A stretch of 64,000 bases of DNA from the NCBI GenBank assembly GCA_002483445.1, contig DLHY01000153.1, forward strand, positions 71,755 to 135,754, given 5' to 3'. Under the pieces are notes generated by a model, which did not search any database, was not told the origin of the DNA, and saw only the letters and a program-made list of their open reading frames with translations. Source of the DNA: Blastocatellia bacterium UBA7656. Its GTDB lineage: Bacteria > Acidobacteriota > Blastocatellia > UBA7656. The translations under genes and the position numbers were made by a program. Below are positions 17,138 through 24,722 of the stretch, piece by piece. The stretch's first letter is position 1, and each line of letters starts with the position of its first letter.

Positions 17138-18217
17138 TCAACCATCGATGCCGTGATCGCGCAGTCGAATCACCTGTTCGATTGTGAGGTTCTGCATTCC
17201 GCGAGAGCGGAGCTTCTGAATGTATTCAGGCGTCACCCCGTGATCGCGGCAGCGGATGATCTCTTCGGCGGATGCGTTTTCGAATCCTGCTTCCTTTATC
17301 CCTTTGATGAAGCGCGGAGTAACGCCGTGATCGCGCATACGGATGATTTTTTCGAGCGAAAGATCGGTGTATCCAAGCTGGCGAATCTCGCGTATGAAAT
17401 CAGGGGCGACGCCGTGATCCTTCGCGCGAACGAGTTCTTCAAGCGAAAGATTGTTGTAGCCCGCGTCCGCAATTTCTTTAACGAATTCGGGACTGACGCC
17501 GTGATCTTTCGCGCGGACGAGTTGCTCGGCTGTAAGATCGCGGAAGCCTGCCGCCTGCATCTCCCGAACGAAGTCAGGTGTCACACCGTGATCGCGCATA
17601 CGGATGAGCTTTTCGACCTGCCCCACGCGATAGCCCAGCGCGCCGATCTCGCGAATGTAGTTGATGCTGACTCCGTGATTTCCCACGCGAGCGAGTTGAT
17701 CGAGCGATGAACGCTCGTACCCCTGCGATTTCAATTCATCGATCAACGCAAGGCTCACATTGCCCAGACCGAGACGAAACAGTTGCTCATCCGTTGGAGA
17801 TTCATATCCCCGGCTGCGAAGCTCCCCGACATAGCTCTGATTTCCAACGAACACGAAATGGCCCGATCCTTTTCCGCCGCGGAACCAGCCTTCGCAGTTG
17901 AATGAGCCAGCGTCTCGACGGATCTGAAACTGGACGTTCGTGCCTGCGCCCATCGCCTGAGCTTCCGAAAGCCCTTCCAACTGATTGCGGTCTATCAGGT
18001 GAGACGTGTTGTTCCATCCGCCCCTTTGGGTTTCGTGGCGCAAAGAGACATACACGCGGTCAGGTCTGGATTTGAAAGAATTGAATTCAATAGTCCACTG
18101 ACCAGTGAACTGACTCTGCGCGCCGGTGGGTGAAGGCTCGACGCAGCAAAGCATGATTGCGAGAGCGGCCATCGAGCAGACAAATACTTTTCCGGCAATG
18201 CCGGTCACGTTTTTCAT
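17138..18217 (-). CDS. Exported 29-residue-repeat protein (DHGV repeats), copy B
   Basis: The 359-residue product has a signal peptide (hydrophobic AALAIMLCCVEPSPTGAQS), a beta-rich domain of about 100 residues homologous to that of copy A (TGQWTIEF, AGSFNCEGWFRGGKGSGHFVF region), and nearly eight tandem 29-residue repeats with the consensus [GA][YF]-x-x-L[ST]-x-E-[QEK]-[LI][IV]R[MA][RK]DHGV[TS]P-[ED]F[IV][RK]E[IM]. The repeats are more diverged than in copy A. No enzymatic signature is visible. It lies 24 nt downstream of the M56 gene on the same strand and is almost certainly co-transcribed with it. A structural or ligand-binding role outside the cytoplasm, under BlaI/M56 control, is inferred. 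Confidence 0.85.
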   Translation of the reverse strand: MKNVTGIAGKVFVCSMAALAIMLCCVEPSPTGAQSQFTGQWTIEFNSFKSRPDRVYVSLRHETQRGGWNNTSHLIDRNQLEGLSEAQAMGAGTNVQFQIRRDAGSFNCEGWFRGGKGSGHFVFVGNQSYVGELRSRGYESPTDEQLFRLGLGNVSLALIDELKSQGYERSSLDQLARVGNHGVSINYIREIGALGYRVGQVEKLIRMRDHGVTPDFVREMQAAGFRDLTAEQLVRAKDHGVSPEFVKEIADAGYNNLSLEELVRAKDHGVAPDFIREIRQLGYTDLSLEKIIRMRDHGVTPRFIKGIKEAGFENASAEEIIRCRDHGVTPEYIQKLRSRGMQNLTIEQVIRLRDHGIDG

Positions 18218-18241
18218 GACAGTTTTCCTCCGAGTCTGTTG

Positions 18242-20371
18242 TTAGTCGAATACGCCGGCGTCGCGCAGTCGGATTAGCTGATCAATCGAAAGATTGGTGA
18301 ATCCGTTGGATTTCGCGCGCTCGATGAATCGAGCATCGACGCCATGGTCGCGCATACGTATGAGTTGATCTATGGACACATTGCTGTAGCCCGCTTTTCT
18401 GATGCTTTCTATGTAGTCGGGAGTGACGCCGTGATCGCGCATACGGATGAACTGATCGAGCGGGGCATCCGCGTAGCCGAGAGCGCGAATTTTGCTGATG
18501 AACTCAGGATCAGCCCCGTGATCGCGGGCGCGCACGAGGTCATCGACCGAAGCGCGTGTGAAGCCCGCTGATCGCATTCCCGTGATGAACTCCGCGTCTA
18601 CGCCGTGATCGCGAATGCGGATGAGTTGATCCATCTTGAGACCATCATATTCGGCCTCGCGAATTTCGCGGACGAAATCAGGATCGACTCCATGATCGCG
18701 AGCGCGTATGAGTTCATCGATTGAAAGGTCTTTGTAGCCCGCTGATTGAATAGCGCGGACGAAGCCCGACGAGACTCCGTGATCTGCGGCGCGGACGAAC
18801 TGATCGGCGGAAAGATTTTTGTATCCGAGTTCGCTCATCTCCTTGATGTAGAAAGCGGTCACTCCATGCGTCTGCACTCTTATGAGCGCGTCGAGCGGAA
18901 GTTGATCAAGCCCTGCCGCTTTCAGTTCCATGATCGTCTCAGGCGAAGCGCCCGACGAACGCAGTCGTATCAGTTCACGGACTGATAGCTTGTCGTAACC
19001 GGCGGCTTTCAACTCTCTGACGAACTGAGGAGTGACGCCGTGATTTTTGAGCGAGATGATTTCATCAACCGTGAGATTGGTGTATCCGAGCGCGGCCATC
19101 TCTTCAATAAAGCCTGATCCGCTCGTTTGAGTTGGCGACTCCGCGTCGTCAGGCGGAGGTGTAGAAGCGACGCTTTCTTCGCTCGTTTCATTCTTTGCGG
19201 CGGCGGGTTGATCGAGGGATTTCACGGAAGGCTTCGTCGCCTTATCAGCCTGCGCTTTGTCTGATGCGGTTTCGACGGACACAGGCTCGGTCGTGTTGTC
19301 GGAAAAAAGCGGAGCCTGTGTGCCAGCGGCGAGAACGAAGACGATTGTGAAAGCAATAACGCCTGCCATCCACGAAGCGGATCGTTCGGATGGTTGAGGC
19401 GCGCTGCCGACTATGCGTTGAATGCGCGTGAGCAGCGAGCCGCCGTCGACTGCCATCACGAGTCGCGGCGTGATCGAGCGAAGAGTTTCGATTTCAGTCA
19501 AGGCGCGCGCATAAGCAATCGCGTCGCCTGTGACTTCGACGGCGAGATCATCGCAGCAATGCTCGCGCTCCGAGCGAACCTGACGCGACACCCACCAGAC
19601 AGCCGGGTGATAAAACAACAGAATTTCGACAGCCGTTTGCAGAAGATTGACCAGATAATCGTAACGCCGGATGTGAGCAAGCTCGTGCGCGATGATGGCT
19701 TCAAGCTGGCGCGGGGTGAGTCCCATGAGCGCGCTTGCCGGTATCAGCACGACAGGGCGCAGCCAGCCGATGACGGTCGGCACCTGAACCAATGCTGATT
19801 CCAGAATGCGCACGGGGCGCGAGACTCGCGTATCGCGACAAAGCAAGGCGAAACGCTGCTGCCAGTCACTGTCAAGCGGGCGCGTGAATTGATTTTTCAA
19901 CCGTGAAGTGTAGAGCCATCCGCCGAGCATTCGCACCGAAAGCAACAGCACGCCCGCAAACCATAGCGATGTCAGCCACGGCGTGAGTTGCGAAAACATC
20001 TCGTTCAGATTCCATGCCGACGGCGCGGGAGGAGTTTCAATCATACCGCTGATAGCGAGAGCGTCATCCGTCGCATTCTTCGATGCGGCTATATGCGGAG
20101 CTTCTCGTAGCGCGGGCGGCGCAGTCATCGTGATGGTTGTCTGACCGGCGGACGGTGATGAACTGATGATCCACAATGTAAAGACAGGTAAAGCGAGCAT
20201 CACCGCCAGCGCGGCGCAAGAGACGAGATAACGCAGATTGGCCCGTTTGTTTTTGAGCGCGGCAAGTATCAGTGCAAGCATTGCGGCGACGACTGCGCCC
20301 TGCCAGAGGAAGTGAAGCAGAGTCCATCCCATTGCCTGAATAAAGGGTTCGGCAATCAGCCTTTGAATCAT
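18242..20371 (-). CDS. M56 (BlaR1-like) membrane metallopeptidase with C-terminal 29-residue repeats
   Basis: Four membrane helices are evident (about residues 15-40, 47-70, 132-152, 334-352). Between helices 3 and 4 lies the cytoplasmic zinc-peptidase domain, with HELAHIRRYDY (His229-Glu230...His233) and the distal EREHCCDDLAV block. A Pro/Ser/Glu-rich linker (about 355-420) then leads to nearly ten 29-residue DHGV repeats (about 429-709) that by topology lie outside the membrane. BlaR1/MecR1 proteins instead carry a penicillin-binding sensor there, so the repeats take the sensor's place. Its start overlaps the BlaI-type stop codon by four bases (ATGA), which implies translational coupling. 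By analogy the peptidase should inactivate that repressor when triggered. Confidence 0.92.
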   Translation of the reverse strand: MIQRLIAEPFIQAMGWTLLHFLWQGAVVAAMLALILAALKNKRANLRYLVSCAALAVMLALPVFTLWIISSSPSAGQTTITMTAPPALREAPHIAASKNATDDALAISGMIETPPAPSAWNLNEMFSQLTPWLTSLWFAGVLLLSVRMLGGWLYTSRLKNQFTRPLDSDWQQRFALLCRDTRVSRPVRILESALVQVPTVIGWLRPVVLIPASALMGLTPRQLEAIIAHELAHIRRYDYLVNLLQTAVEILLFYHPAVWWVSRQVRSEREHCCDDLAVEVTGDAIAYARALTEIETLRSITPRLVMAVDGGSLLTRIQRIVGSAPQPSERSASWMAGVIAFTIVFVLAAGTQAPLFSDNTTEPVSVETASDKAQADKATKPSVKSLDQPAAAKNETSEESVASTPPPDDAESPTQTSGSGFIEEMAALGYTNLTVDEIISLKNHGVTPQFVRELKAAGYDKLSVRELIRLRSSGASPETIMELKAAGLDQLPLDALIRVQTHGVTAFYIKEMSELGYKNLSADQFVRAADHGVSSGFVRAIQSAGYKDLSIDELIRARDHGVDPDFVREIREAEYDGLKMDQLIRIRDHGVDAEFITGMRSAGFTRASVDDLVRARDHGADPEFISKIRALGYADAPLDQFIRMRDHGVTPDYIESIRKAGYSNVSIDQLIRMRDHGVDARFIERAKSNGFTNLSIDQLIRLRDAGVFD

Positions 20372-20766
20372 TTCGCGCCTCCTTCCATTTCGTCGAGAAG
20401 CTGTCGTATCTGGGCAAGCTCTGTTCGAGAGGTCTTCCTGGCCGACAGAGCGTGAAGCACCAACTGGCGAGCCGAGCCGCCGAATGCGCGTTCGAGCAGA
20501 TCGTCTACAAGCTGTCGCTGCGTCTCTTCTTCGGGCAGCGCGGCTTCATAGACATGCGTGCGCTCAGTCTCGTCGCGTTTGACCAGTCCTTTTTCGGTCA
20601 TGATTTGCAGCATCTTGAGAACTGTGGTGTATCCGGTCTGCTGATTTTGATTCATCTCTTCCTGAACCTGCCGGACGGTGGCAGGCCCCACGCGCCACAG
20701 CACCCTCAGTATTGCAAGCTCCGCATCAGTTGGTCGCCGTAGATTCTCTTTCACTTTCGCCTCCAT
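20368..20766 (-). CDS. BlaI/MecI/CopY-family transcriptional repressor
   Basis: The 132-residue product is a typical BlaI-type winged helix: PTDAELAILRVLWRVGPATVRQVQEEM (first half of the DNA-binding domain), TGYTTVLKMLQIMTEKGLVKRDE (recognition helix and wing), and a C-terminal helical dimer region. Such repressors bind short dyads as dimers and are cleaved by their partner M56 peptidase. The stop codon overlaps the start of the M56 gene. Two spaced dyads at 20873-20908, about 107-142 bp upstream of the start, are candidate operators; a heptamer hairpin lies between them and the gene, within the presumed leader. Confidence 0.93.
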   Translation of the reverse strand: MEAKVKENLRRPTDAELAILRVLWRVGPATVRQVQEEMNQNQQTGYTTVLKMLQIMTEKGLVKRDETERTHVYEAALPEEETQRQLVDDLLERAFGGSARQLVLHALSARKTSRTELAQIRQLLDEMEGGAK

Positions 20767-20862
20767 TGCAGAAGTCAGAAATCAGAAGCCCGAATGCGCG
20801 GCTTGAAAACCAGTCCGTTTTCAACATTCTGACTGCTGACTTCTGGCTCCTGACTTCTACGC
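20767..20862. repeat. Heptamer hairpin in the leader of the BlaI-type gene
   Basis: CAGAAGT-CAGAAAT-CAGAAGC (20769-20791) pairs with the inverted units ATTCTGAC-TGCTGAC-TTCTGGC-TCCTGAC-TTCT (20826-20859). The loop of about 35 nt includes AAAACCAGTCCGTTTT, itself partly palindromic. The element is between the putative operators and the start codon, so it would form in the transcript's leader. Confidence 0.75.
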
Positions 20863-20872
20863 GGCAGTGTAC

Positions 20873-20908
20873 ACGAAGGTCTTCGTAGATGTCAACGAAA
20901 ATCTTCGT
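20873..20908 (-). promoter_or_regulatory. Pair of dyads, candidate BlaI-type operators
   Basis: ACGAAG-GT-CTTCGT (20873-20886) is a perfect 6+2+6 dyad. ACGAAA-AT-CTTCGT (20895-20908) repeats it with one mismatch. The centres are 22 bp apart, about two helical turns, which suits two dimers on one face. A further half-site CTTCGTAG occurs at 20967-20974. The position upstream of a BlaI-type gene suggests autoregulation; no promoter boxes were assigned with confidence. Confidence 0.6.
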
Positions 20909-20926
20909 AGACATTGATTGCCCTTT

Positions 20927-21017
20927 GTCGTTGGTCATTATGTCCCTTGTCATTTTTCCTTTGTACTTCGTAGTTAATGTCGAGTCGAGCGGGAGGCATA
21001 ACAAAGGACGAATGACA
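20927..21017. repeat. TTTGTCA-family heptamers with short inverted partner
   Basis: CCTTTGTCGTTGGTCATT and CCCTTGTCATTTTTCCTTTGT (within 20927-20965) are followed by the inverse ACAAAGGACGAATGACAT (21001-21018). The spacer between the two arms holds the CTTCGTAG half-site. It lies between the divergent BlaI-type and JAMM genes. Confidence 0.6.
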
Positions 21018-21077
21018 TCTTATTTGAAAATGGTACAATGCGGGTTGCCGTCAGCCTGAACAGGAGAGAGGCGGGAA

Positions 21078-21491
21078 GTGAGCGATAAATCGATTCACAT
21101 CACAGACGCGGTGAAGAGAGCGGTCGAAGATCATGCCTTGCGCGAGCGTCCGGCTGAATGCTGCGGATTGCTGAGCGGCGCGAACGGAGTCATCACCGAC
21201 CTGCATCCTCTTCGCAACGAGGCGGAGCGGCCTGAGACGAGGTATTTCGCTTCGCCCGCGGATTTGTTCTCGGCCATGCGAATTATCAGAGACGCGGGGA
21301 AGCGACTGCTCGGCATTTATCATTCGCATCCGCGCTCGTCGGCCTTCCCTTCTTCGTCTGATGTGGATATGGCTTTCTACCCCGAAGCGGTCTACTTTAT
21401 CATATCGCTTGAGCCTGCTGTCGAGATGCGCGCTTTTCGGATAGAGGGCGCGGGGATCGAAGAAGTCACGGTGTCGGTCGTTGATGGGTGA
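21078..21491 (+). CDS. JAMM (Mov34/MPN/PAD-1) metallopeptidase
   Basis: The 137-residue product is a single JAMM domain: a catalytic Glu near the start (RPAECCGLLSG) and the zinc-binding run YHSHPRSSAFPSSSDVD, which fits H-x-H-P-x7-S-x2-D. Bacterial members cut isopeptide or peptide bonds after C-terminal Gly-Gly of ubiquitin-like sulphur carriers such as ThiS or MoaD. The start is GTG at 21078, behind a purine-rich GGAGAGAGG. The next gene, 12 nt further on, encodes a MoaD-MoaE fusion with an internal Gly-Gly, which makes that fusion the obvious substrate (inference). Confidence 0.9.
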   Translation: MSDKSIHITDAVKRAVEDHALRERPAECCGLLSGANGVITDLHPLRNEAERPETRYFASPADLFSAMRIIRDAGKRLLGIYHSHPRSSAFPSSSDVDMAFYPEAVYFIISLEPAVEMRAFRIEGAGIEEVTVSVVDG

Positions 21492-21503
21492 GAGGAATTT
21501 GTA

Positions 21504-22193
21504 GTGGCTGAGGGAAAAATAAAAATCACCGTGCTGCTCTTCGGGCAGGCGCGCGAGATGGCTGGAGGGCAGAGCATCACTCTCGAACTCGATCATCCTG
21601 CCACGGTCGCTTCGGCCTTCAATGCAATCAAATCGCTTCATCCGAAACTGGCTGCTATGGAACGAAGCCTTATGTTCGCCGTCAATGAAGAATATGCTTC
21701 GCTTTCGCATGCTCTCTCTGACGGCGATAATCTCGCCATACTTCCTCCCGTGAGCGGCGGCCAGTCGGAAGATATTTTCGAAATCACCCGCGAGCCTATC
21801 GATATAGCTTCTCTTCGCGCTCGCCTGCTCGAAGGTAGTTCGGGCGCGGTCGTCATTTTCGATGGAGTGGCGCGCAATAACACCCGTGGTCGCCCGACCC
21901 TTTACCTCGAATACGAAGGCTACACGGAGATGGCCATCAAAACCATGGAGCAGATAGGCCGCGAAGTCCACGAGCAATGGCCCATCAACCGCGTAGGAAT
22001 AATTCATCGCCTCGGTCGCATTGAAATCACCGAATCGAGCGTCGTCATCTGCGTGACCTCTGCGCATCGCCGCGTGGCTTTCGAGGCGTGCCAGTACGCC
22101 ATAAATCGATTGAAGAAGATCGTGCCGATCTGGAAGAAGGAGTATTTCGAAGACGGCGCAGTGTGGGTCGAAAACGAAGAAGCGCGAGGATGA
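21504..22193 (+). CDS. MoaD-MoaE fusion, molybdopterin synthase
   Basis: Residues 1-85 are a MoaD-type ubiquitin-like sulphur carrier ending in PPVSGG; residues 90-229 are MoaE, with GAVVIFDGVARNNTRG, the LEYEGYTEMA block, HRLGRIEI, and the catalytic IVPIWKKE motif. Together they convert precursor Z (cPMP) to molybdopterin. In a separate MoaD the terminal Gly-Gly carries the thiocarboxylate, so in a fusion it must be freed by cutting, as is known for MoaX of Mycobacterium tuberculosis. The JAMM peptidase encoded just upstream could do this. The start is GTG at 21504 with GAGAGGA upstream. No other Moa gene is in the window. Confidence 0.92.
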   Translation: MAEGKIKITVLLFGQAREMAGGQSITLELDHPATVASAFNAIKSLHPKLAAMERSLMFAVNEEYASLSHALSDGDNLAILPPVSGGQSEDIFEITREPIDIASLRARLLEGSSGAVVIFDGVARNNTRGRPTLYLEYEGYTEMAIKTMEQIGREVHEQWPINRVGIIHRLGRIEITESSVVICVTSAHRRVAFEACQYAINRLKKIVPIWKKEYFEDGAVWVENEEARG

Positions 22194-22194
22194 A

Positions 22195-22252
22195 TGGGAG
22201 TGTGGGAGAGTGGGGGAATCGGAGAGAAGCTCTCTTCTCACAGTGAAAGGGT
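22195..22252. repeat. GTGGGAG-type short repeats and AGAG/CTCT hairpin
   Basis: GGGAGTGTGGGAGAGTGGGGG repeats a GTGGGAG-like 7-nt unit, followed by GAGAGAAGCTCTC, a small hairpin. It lies between the convergent ends of the MoaD-MoaE gene and the methyltransferase gene. Confidence 0.45.
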
Positions 22253-22257
22253 GATGG

Positions 22258-23622
22258 TCAATCTTTGCGCAGAGTCAGTATGCATTCTTTGAGCGATTCA
22301 TCGTGCCGCTGCGGATTATTCTTCCACTTGCCGCCGCGCGTTCTCAGTTCTTCGATTTCGTAGCCAGCAAATCCCGCTGCTTTTCCGATTTCTCCGAGAT
22401 AAACGTCAGTCGGTATGTAAACGCCGTAAGGCGCGGAGTCGCCCAAGATCAACATAAATGCGCTTCCCCGCCTGAGCGTTCGGAACGTTTCTTCGATCAC
22501 CAGTTGCATATCGTTGAAATAACCCGCAACCATTATGTCATAGCTCTTCTTGCCGCCTTTCGTGAGCCGCCGCTTTGATAACTCCGCCACTTTTTCTTTC
22601 AACTCGCGCGCAACCTGCGGGACGGCTTCGCGCAGGTCTTCAGTAAACAAACACGACTCGTCATAATCAGAGCGATTGATCTGAGTCGTGGCCGATATGA
22701 TCAAGCGACGACGAACCTTCTCGGTTATGTCGCCCCAGGTTGCGGCCTCGCCCCAGAAATAAGTTTCCAGCCGCGTCCGGTCTGCATAGTCATAGTTATT
22801 CAGATAAGGTGGTGATGTGAACGCCAAATCGATGGATTCGGATTCGATTACGTCCTGACGCTTTCGCGCGTCTCCATGTATGAGAGTCGCGCGTCCGCCC
22901 GCTAGGCTTGTTCGCCTTATTTCTTCCAAGTCGCTGTGCATCTGATAGAGAAGATCGCGCAGCATCGTGAGTATGTTCGCGTTACTGTTTGCCTTGCTTC
23001 CGGTCTTGGGCTTTTGAGGAGCAACATAAGGCCAGCCTGTTGCAACGTCCGCCGCCCGGCGAAGCAGATTCGTGAGTGCGAGTTTCGCAAAATCTCTGAA
23101 AGGCGAAGCGGGCAGAGATGCGATTGTCTCTCTGCAAAAATAAAGGCGGGCAAGTTTTTCGCGGCTGTAACATTTGCAGACCAGTTCAGGGAAAATATCT
23201 TCGACCAAAATCCCGGCCACGTCGGTGGTCTCGAACCGGCTTCGCATTTTATCGATCAACTCATCGATATCGCGCCGAAGAGCAGCAAGATCGAATTCCC
23301 AGAATATCTTTGTGCGAGCGACGAACTGCACGAACGGATGAGCCTCGACGCCGAATGAATGAATGCCCTTTTGTTTGGCTGAGATGTTAGTCGTCCCCGT
23401 CCCGGCGAACGGATCATAGACGGTCATCCCCTTCGAGATGCTATACAATCGAAAAGCTTCTTCGACGGCTTTGTATGAAAACCCAGCCGGATAGGTGAAC
23501 CAGCGATGAACCGCAGCGCGCAGGCTGTCCTGAAATGTGCCTAAGTTGGCGCGAGCCGAAGCCGTGTCTTTAGCAGTTTCTTCTTCGAATAAGCTGGGCG
23601 TGTAGCTTTTCGTCATCGACAT
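22258..23622 (-). CDS. DNA methyltransferase (amino-group, TSPPY type)
   Basis: The 454-residue product has the SAM-binding motif YDPFAGTGTT near residue 77 and the catalytic FTSPPYLNNYDY near residue 275, the signature of N4-cytosine or N6-adenine methyltransferases. The SAM motif precedes the catalytic motif. A conserved WFTYPAGFSYKAVEEAF block precedes the SAM site. No restriction endonuclease, specificity subunit or other defence gene is adjacent, so it looks like a solitary methyltransferase, perhaps regulatory. The target base and site cannot be read from the sequence. ATGs at 23622 and 23616 are both possible starts. Confidence 0.85.
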   Translation of the reverse strand: MSMTKSYTPSLFEEETAKDTASARANLGTFQDSLRAAVHRWFTYPAGFSYKAVEEAFRLYSISKGMTVYDPFAGTGTTNISAKQKGIHSFGVEAHPFVQFVARTKIFWEFDLAALRRDIDELIDKMRSRFETTDVAGILVEDIFPELVCKCYSREKLARLYFCRETIASLPASPFRDFAKLALTNLLRRAADVATGWPYVAPQKPKTGSKANSNANILTMLRDLLYQMHSDLEEIRRTSLAGGRATLIHGDARKRQDVIESESIDLAFTSPPYLNNYDYADRTRLETYFWGEAATWGDITEKVRRRLIISATTQINRSDYDESCLFTEDLREAVPQVARELKEKVAELSKRRLTKGGKKSYDIMVAGYFNDMQLVIEETFRTLRRGSAFMLILGDSAPYGVYIPTDVYLGEIGKAAGFAGYEIEELRTRGGKWKNNPQRHDESLKECILTLRKD

Positions 23623-23695
23623 TGAAAAAAAGCCTTTTGGGGAAAAGATGAAGCGCCAATCGGCGTTCTTAGGGCCATCAAGTTTTCGCCTGTGT

Positions 23696-23788
23696 GAGAA
23701 GAATAGAACGCGGATTCAGCGGATCAGGCGGATTTATGCTGATCTGCGACGATCTGCCTTATCCGTGTTATCCGCGTTCTATTTCTCA
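23696..23788. repeat. GCGGAT-rich imperfect inverted repeat
   Basis: GAGAAGAATAGAACGCGGAT (from 23696) is mirrored by ATCCGCGTTCTATTTCTC (ending near 23788). Between the arms CGGAT/ATCCG units recur every 7-10 bases. It lies between the methyltransferase gene and the end of the TPR gene and could act as a terminator for the latter. Confidence 0.75.
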
Positions 23789-23801
23789 AAATCAAACAGC
23801 C

Positions 23802-24722
23802 CTACTCTTTCACCTGAACTTTGCTTCGAGCCAGCGCGGCTTCCTGGCGTTTCTGCTCAAGCTCGGCTATGCGCTTGGCGACATAGTTCTGCTCGCTCGC
23901 ACTGGCGACCTGGCGAAGAGTTTCAACCGCCTCGTCGAACCGGAAAAGCCCCGCGTAACAATCGGCTATGCCGTAGACAGCGCGCTGACGGGTTTCCGCG
24001 TCCGCGCTTTGCGAAGCCAGCTTTTGATAAATAGGCAATGCCTGCTGATACTGCTCTCGCGCGATGTGATAAATCGAAGCTTCCCTCAGATATGCCCGTT
24101 CGCTCATCTCGTCATACGTGCCTTCGGTCACTTTTTCATATTCGGTGAGAGCCTGACTGTAGTTGCGCTGATCGAAATAAAGATCGGCGATTCGCAATCT
24201 GATTCGCCGCCACTCGGTTTGATCCTGCGAGTTGAGTTTCTCAAACTCGGCCACTGCTTCATAAGCGCGCCCTGTTTCGGCCAGCACTTCAGCCATCCGC
24301 TCGCGCGCAGTCGCGGCCATCGGGTGCGAAGCGTCCTGACCTAAGAATTCTCTGTAATGCGCGAGCGCCTGATCGTAGCGACTGAGGTTGAGGTAATAAA
24401 TGTTGGCGAGTTGAAACCGGGCTTCCAGCGACTGCTCGCCCGAAGGCTCGGCTTGAAGAAATTCTTCATACTCTTGAGCCGCCGCGCGGTAATCTCCCGC
24501 GTCCCATGCTTCGAGAGCGCGACGCAATTCCTTCTGCTCGCCGCGACCGAGGGCGAAAGCCGCGATGGTTATCGACAACACGACAACGACAGGCGCGGCT
24601 ATCAGACTGACGCGCACCGCTGCCGAACGCTGCCATGCGCGAATCAGCTTTCCTGTCGCGCTGCGCTCGTAAGACTTCATTCGCAGCCACAGCTTAATTC
24701 GTTGTCTCGTCGTCTGTCGCAT
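23802..24722 (-). CDS. Membrane-anchored TPR protein
   Basis: One membrane helix (about residues 38-58, VSLIAAPVVVVLSITIAAFAL) follows a basic cytoplasmic N-terminus; the remaining 240 residues form about six tetratricopeptide repeats (for example ALEAWDAGDYRAAAQEYEEFL, YDQALAHYREFL, YSQALTEYEKV, YQQALPIYQKL, FDEAVETLRQV). The layout resembles YfgM/BamD-like scaffolds that act in envelope protein assembly, though no specific orthology is clear. The start at 24722 would overlap the end of gyrA by 29 nt; an ATG at 24680 would leave a 13-nt gap. Either way it is probably co-transcribed with gyrA. Confidence 0.8.
   Translation of the reverse strand: MRQTTRQRIKLWLRMKSYERSATGKLIRAWQRSAAVRVSLIAAPVVVVLSITIAAFALGRGEQKELRRALEAWDAGDYRAAAQEYEEFLQAEPSGEQSLEARFQLANIYYLNLSRYDQALAHYREFLGQDASHPMAATARERMAEVLAETGRAYEAVAEFEKLNSQDQTEWRRIRLRIADLYFDQRNYSQALTEYEKVTEGTYDEMSERAYLREASIYHIAREQYQQALPIYQKLASQSADAETRQRAVYGIADCYAGLFRFDEAVETLRQVASASEQNYVAKRIAELEQKRQEAALARSKVQVKE

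Noticed and set aside
22258..23622. A restriction-modification or phage-defence island around the methyltransferase
   Set aside because: The neighbours are molybdopterin, TPR and gyrase genes; no nuclease or helicase partner was found.
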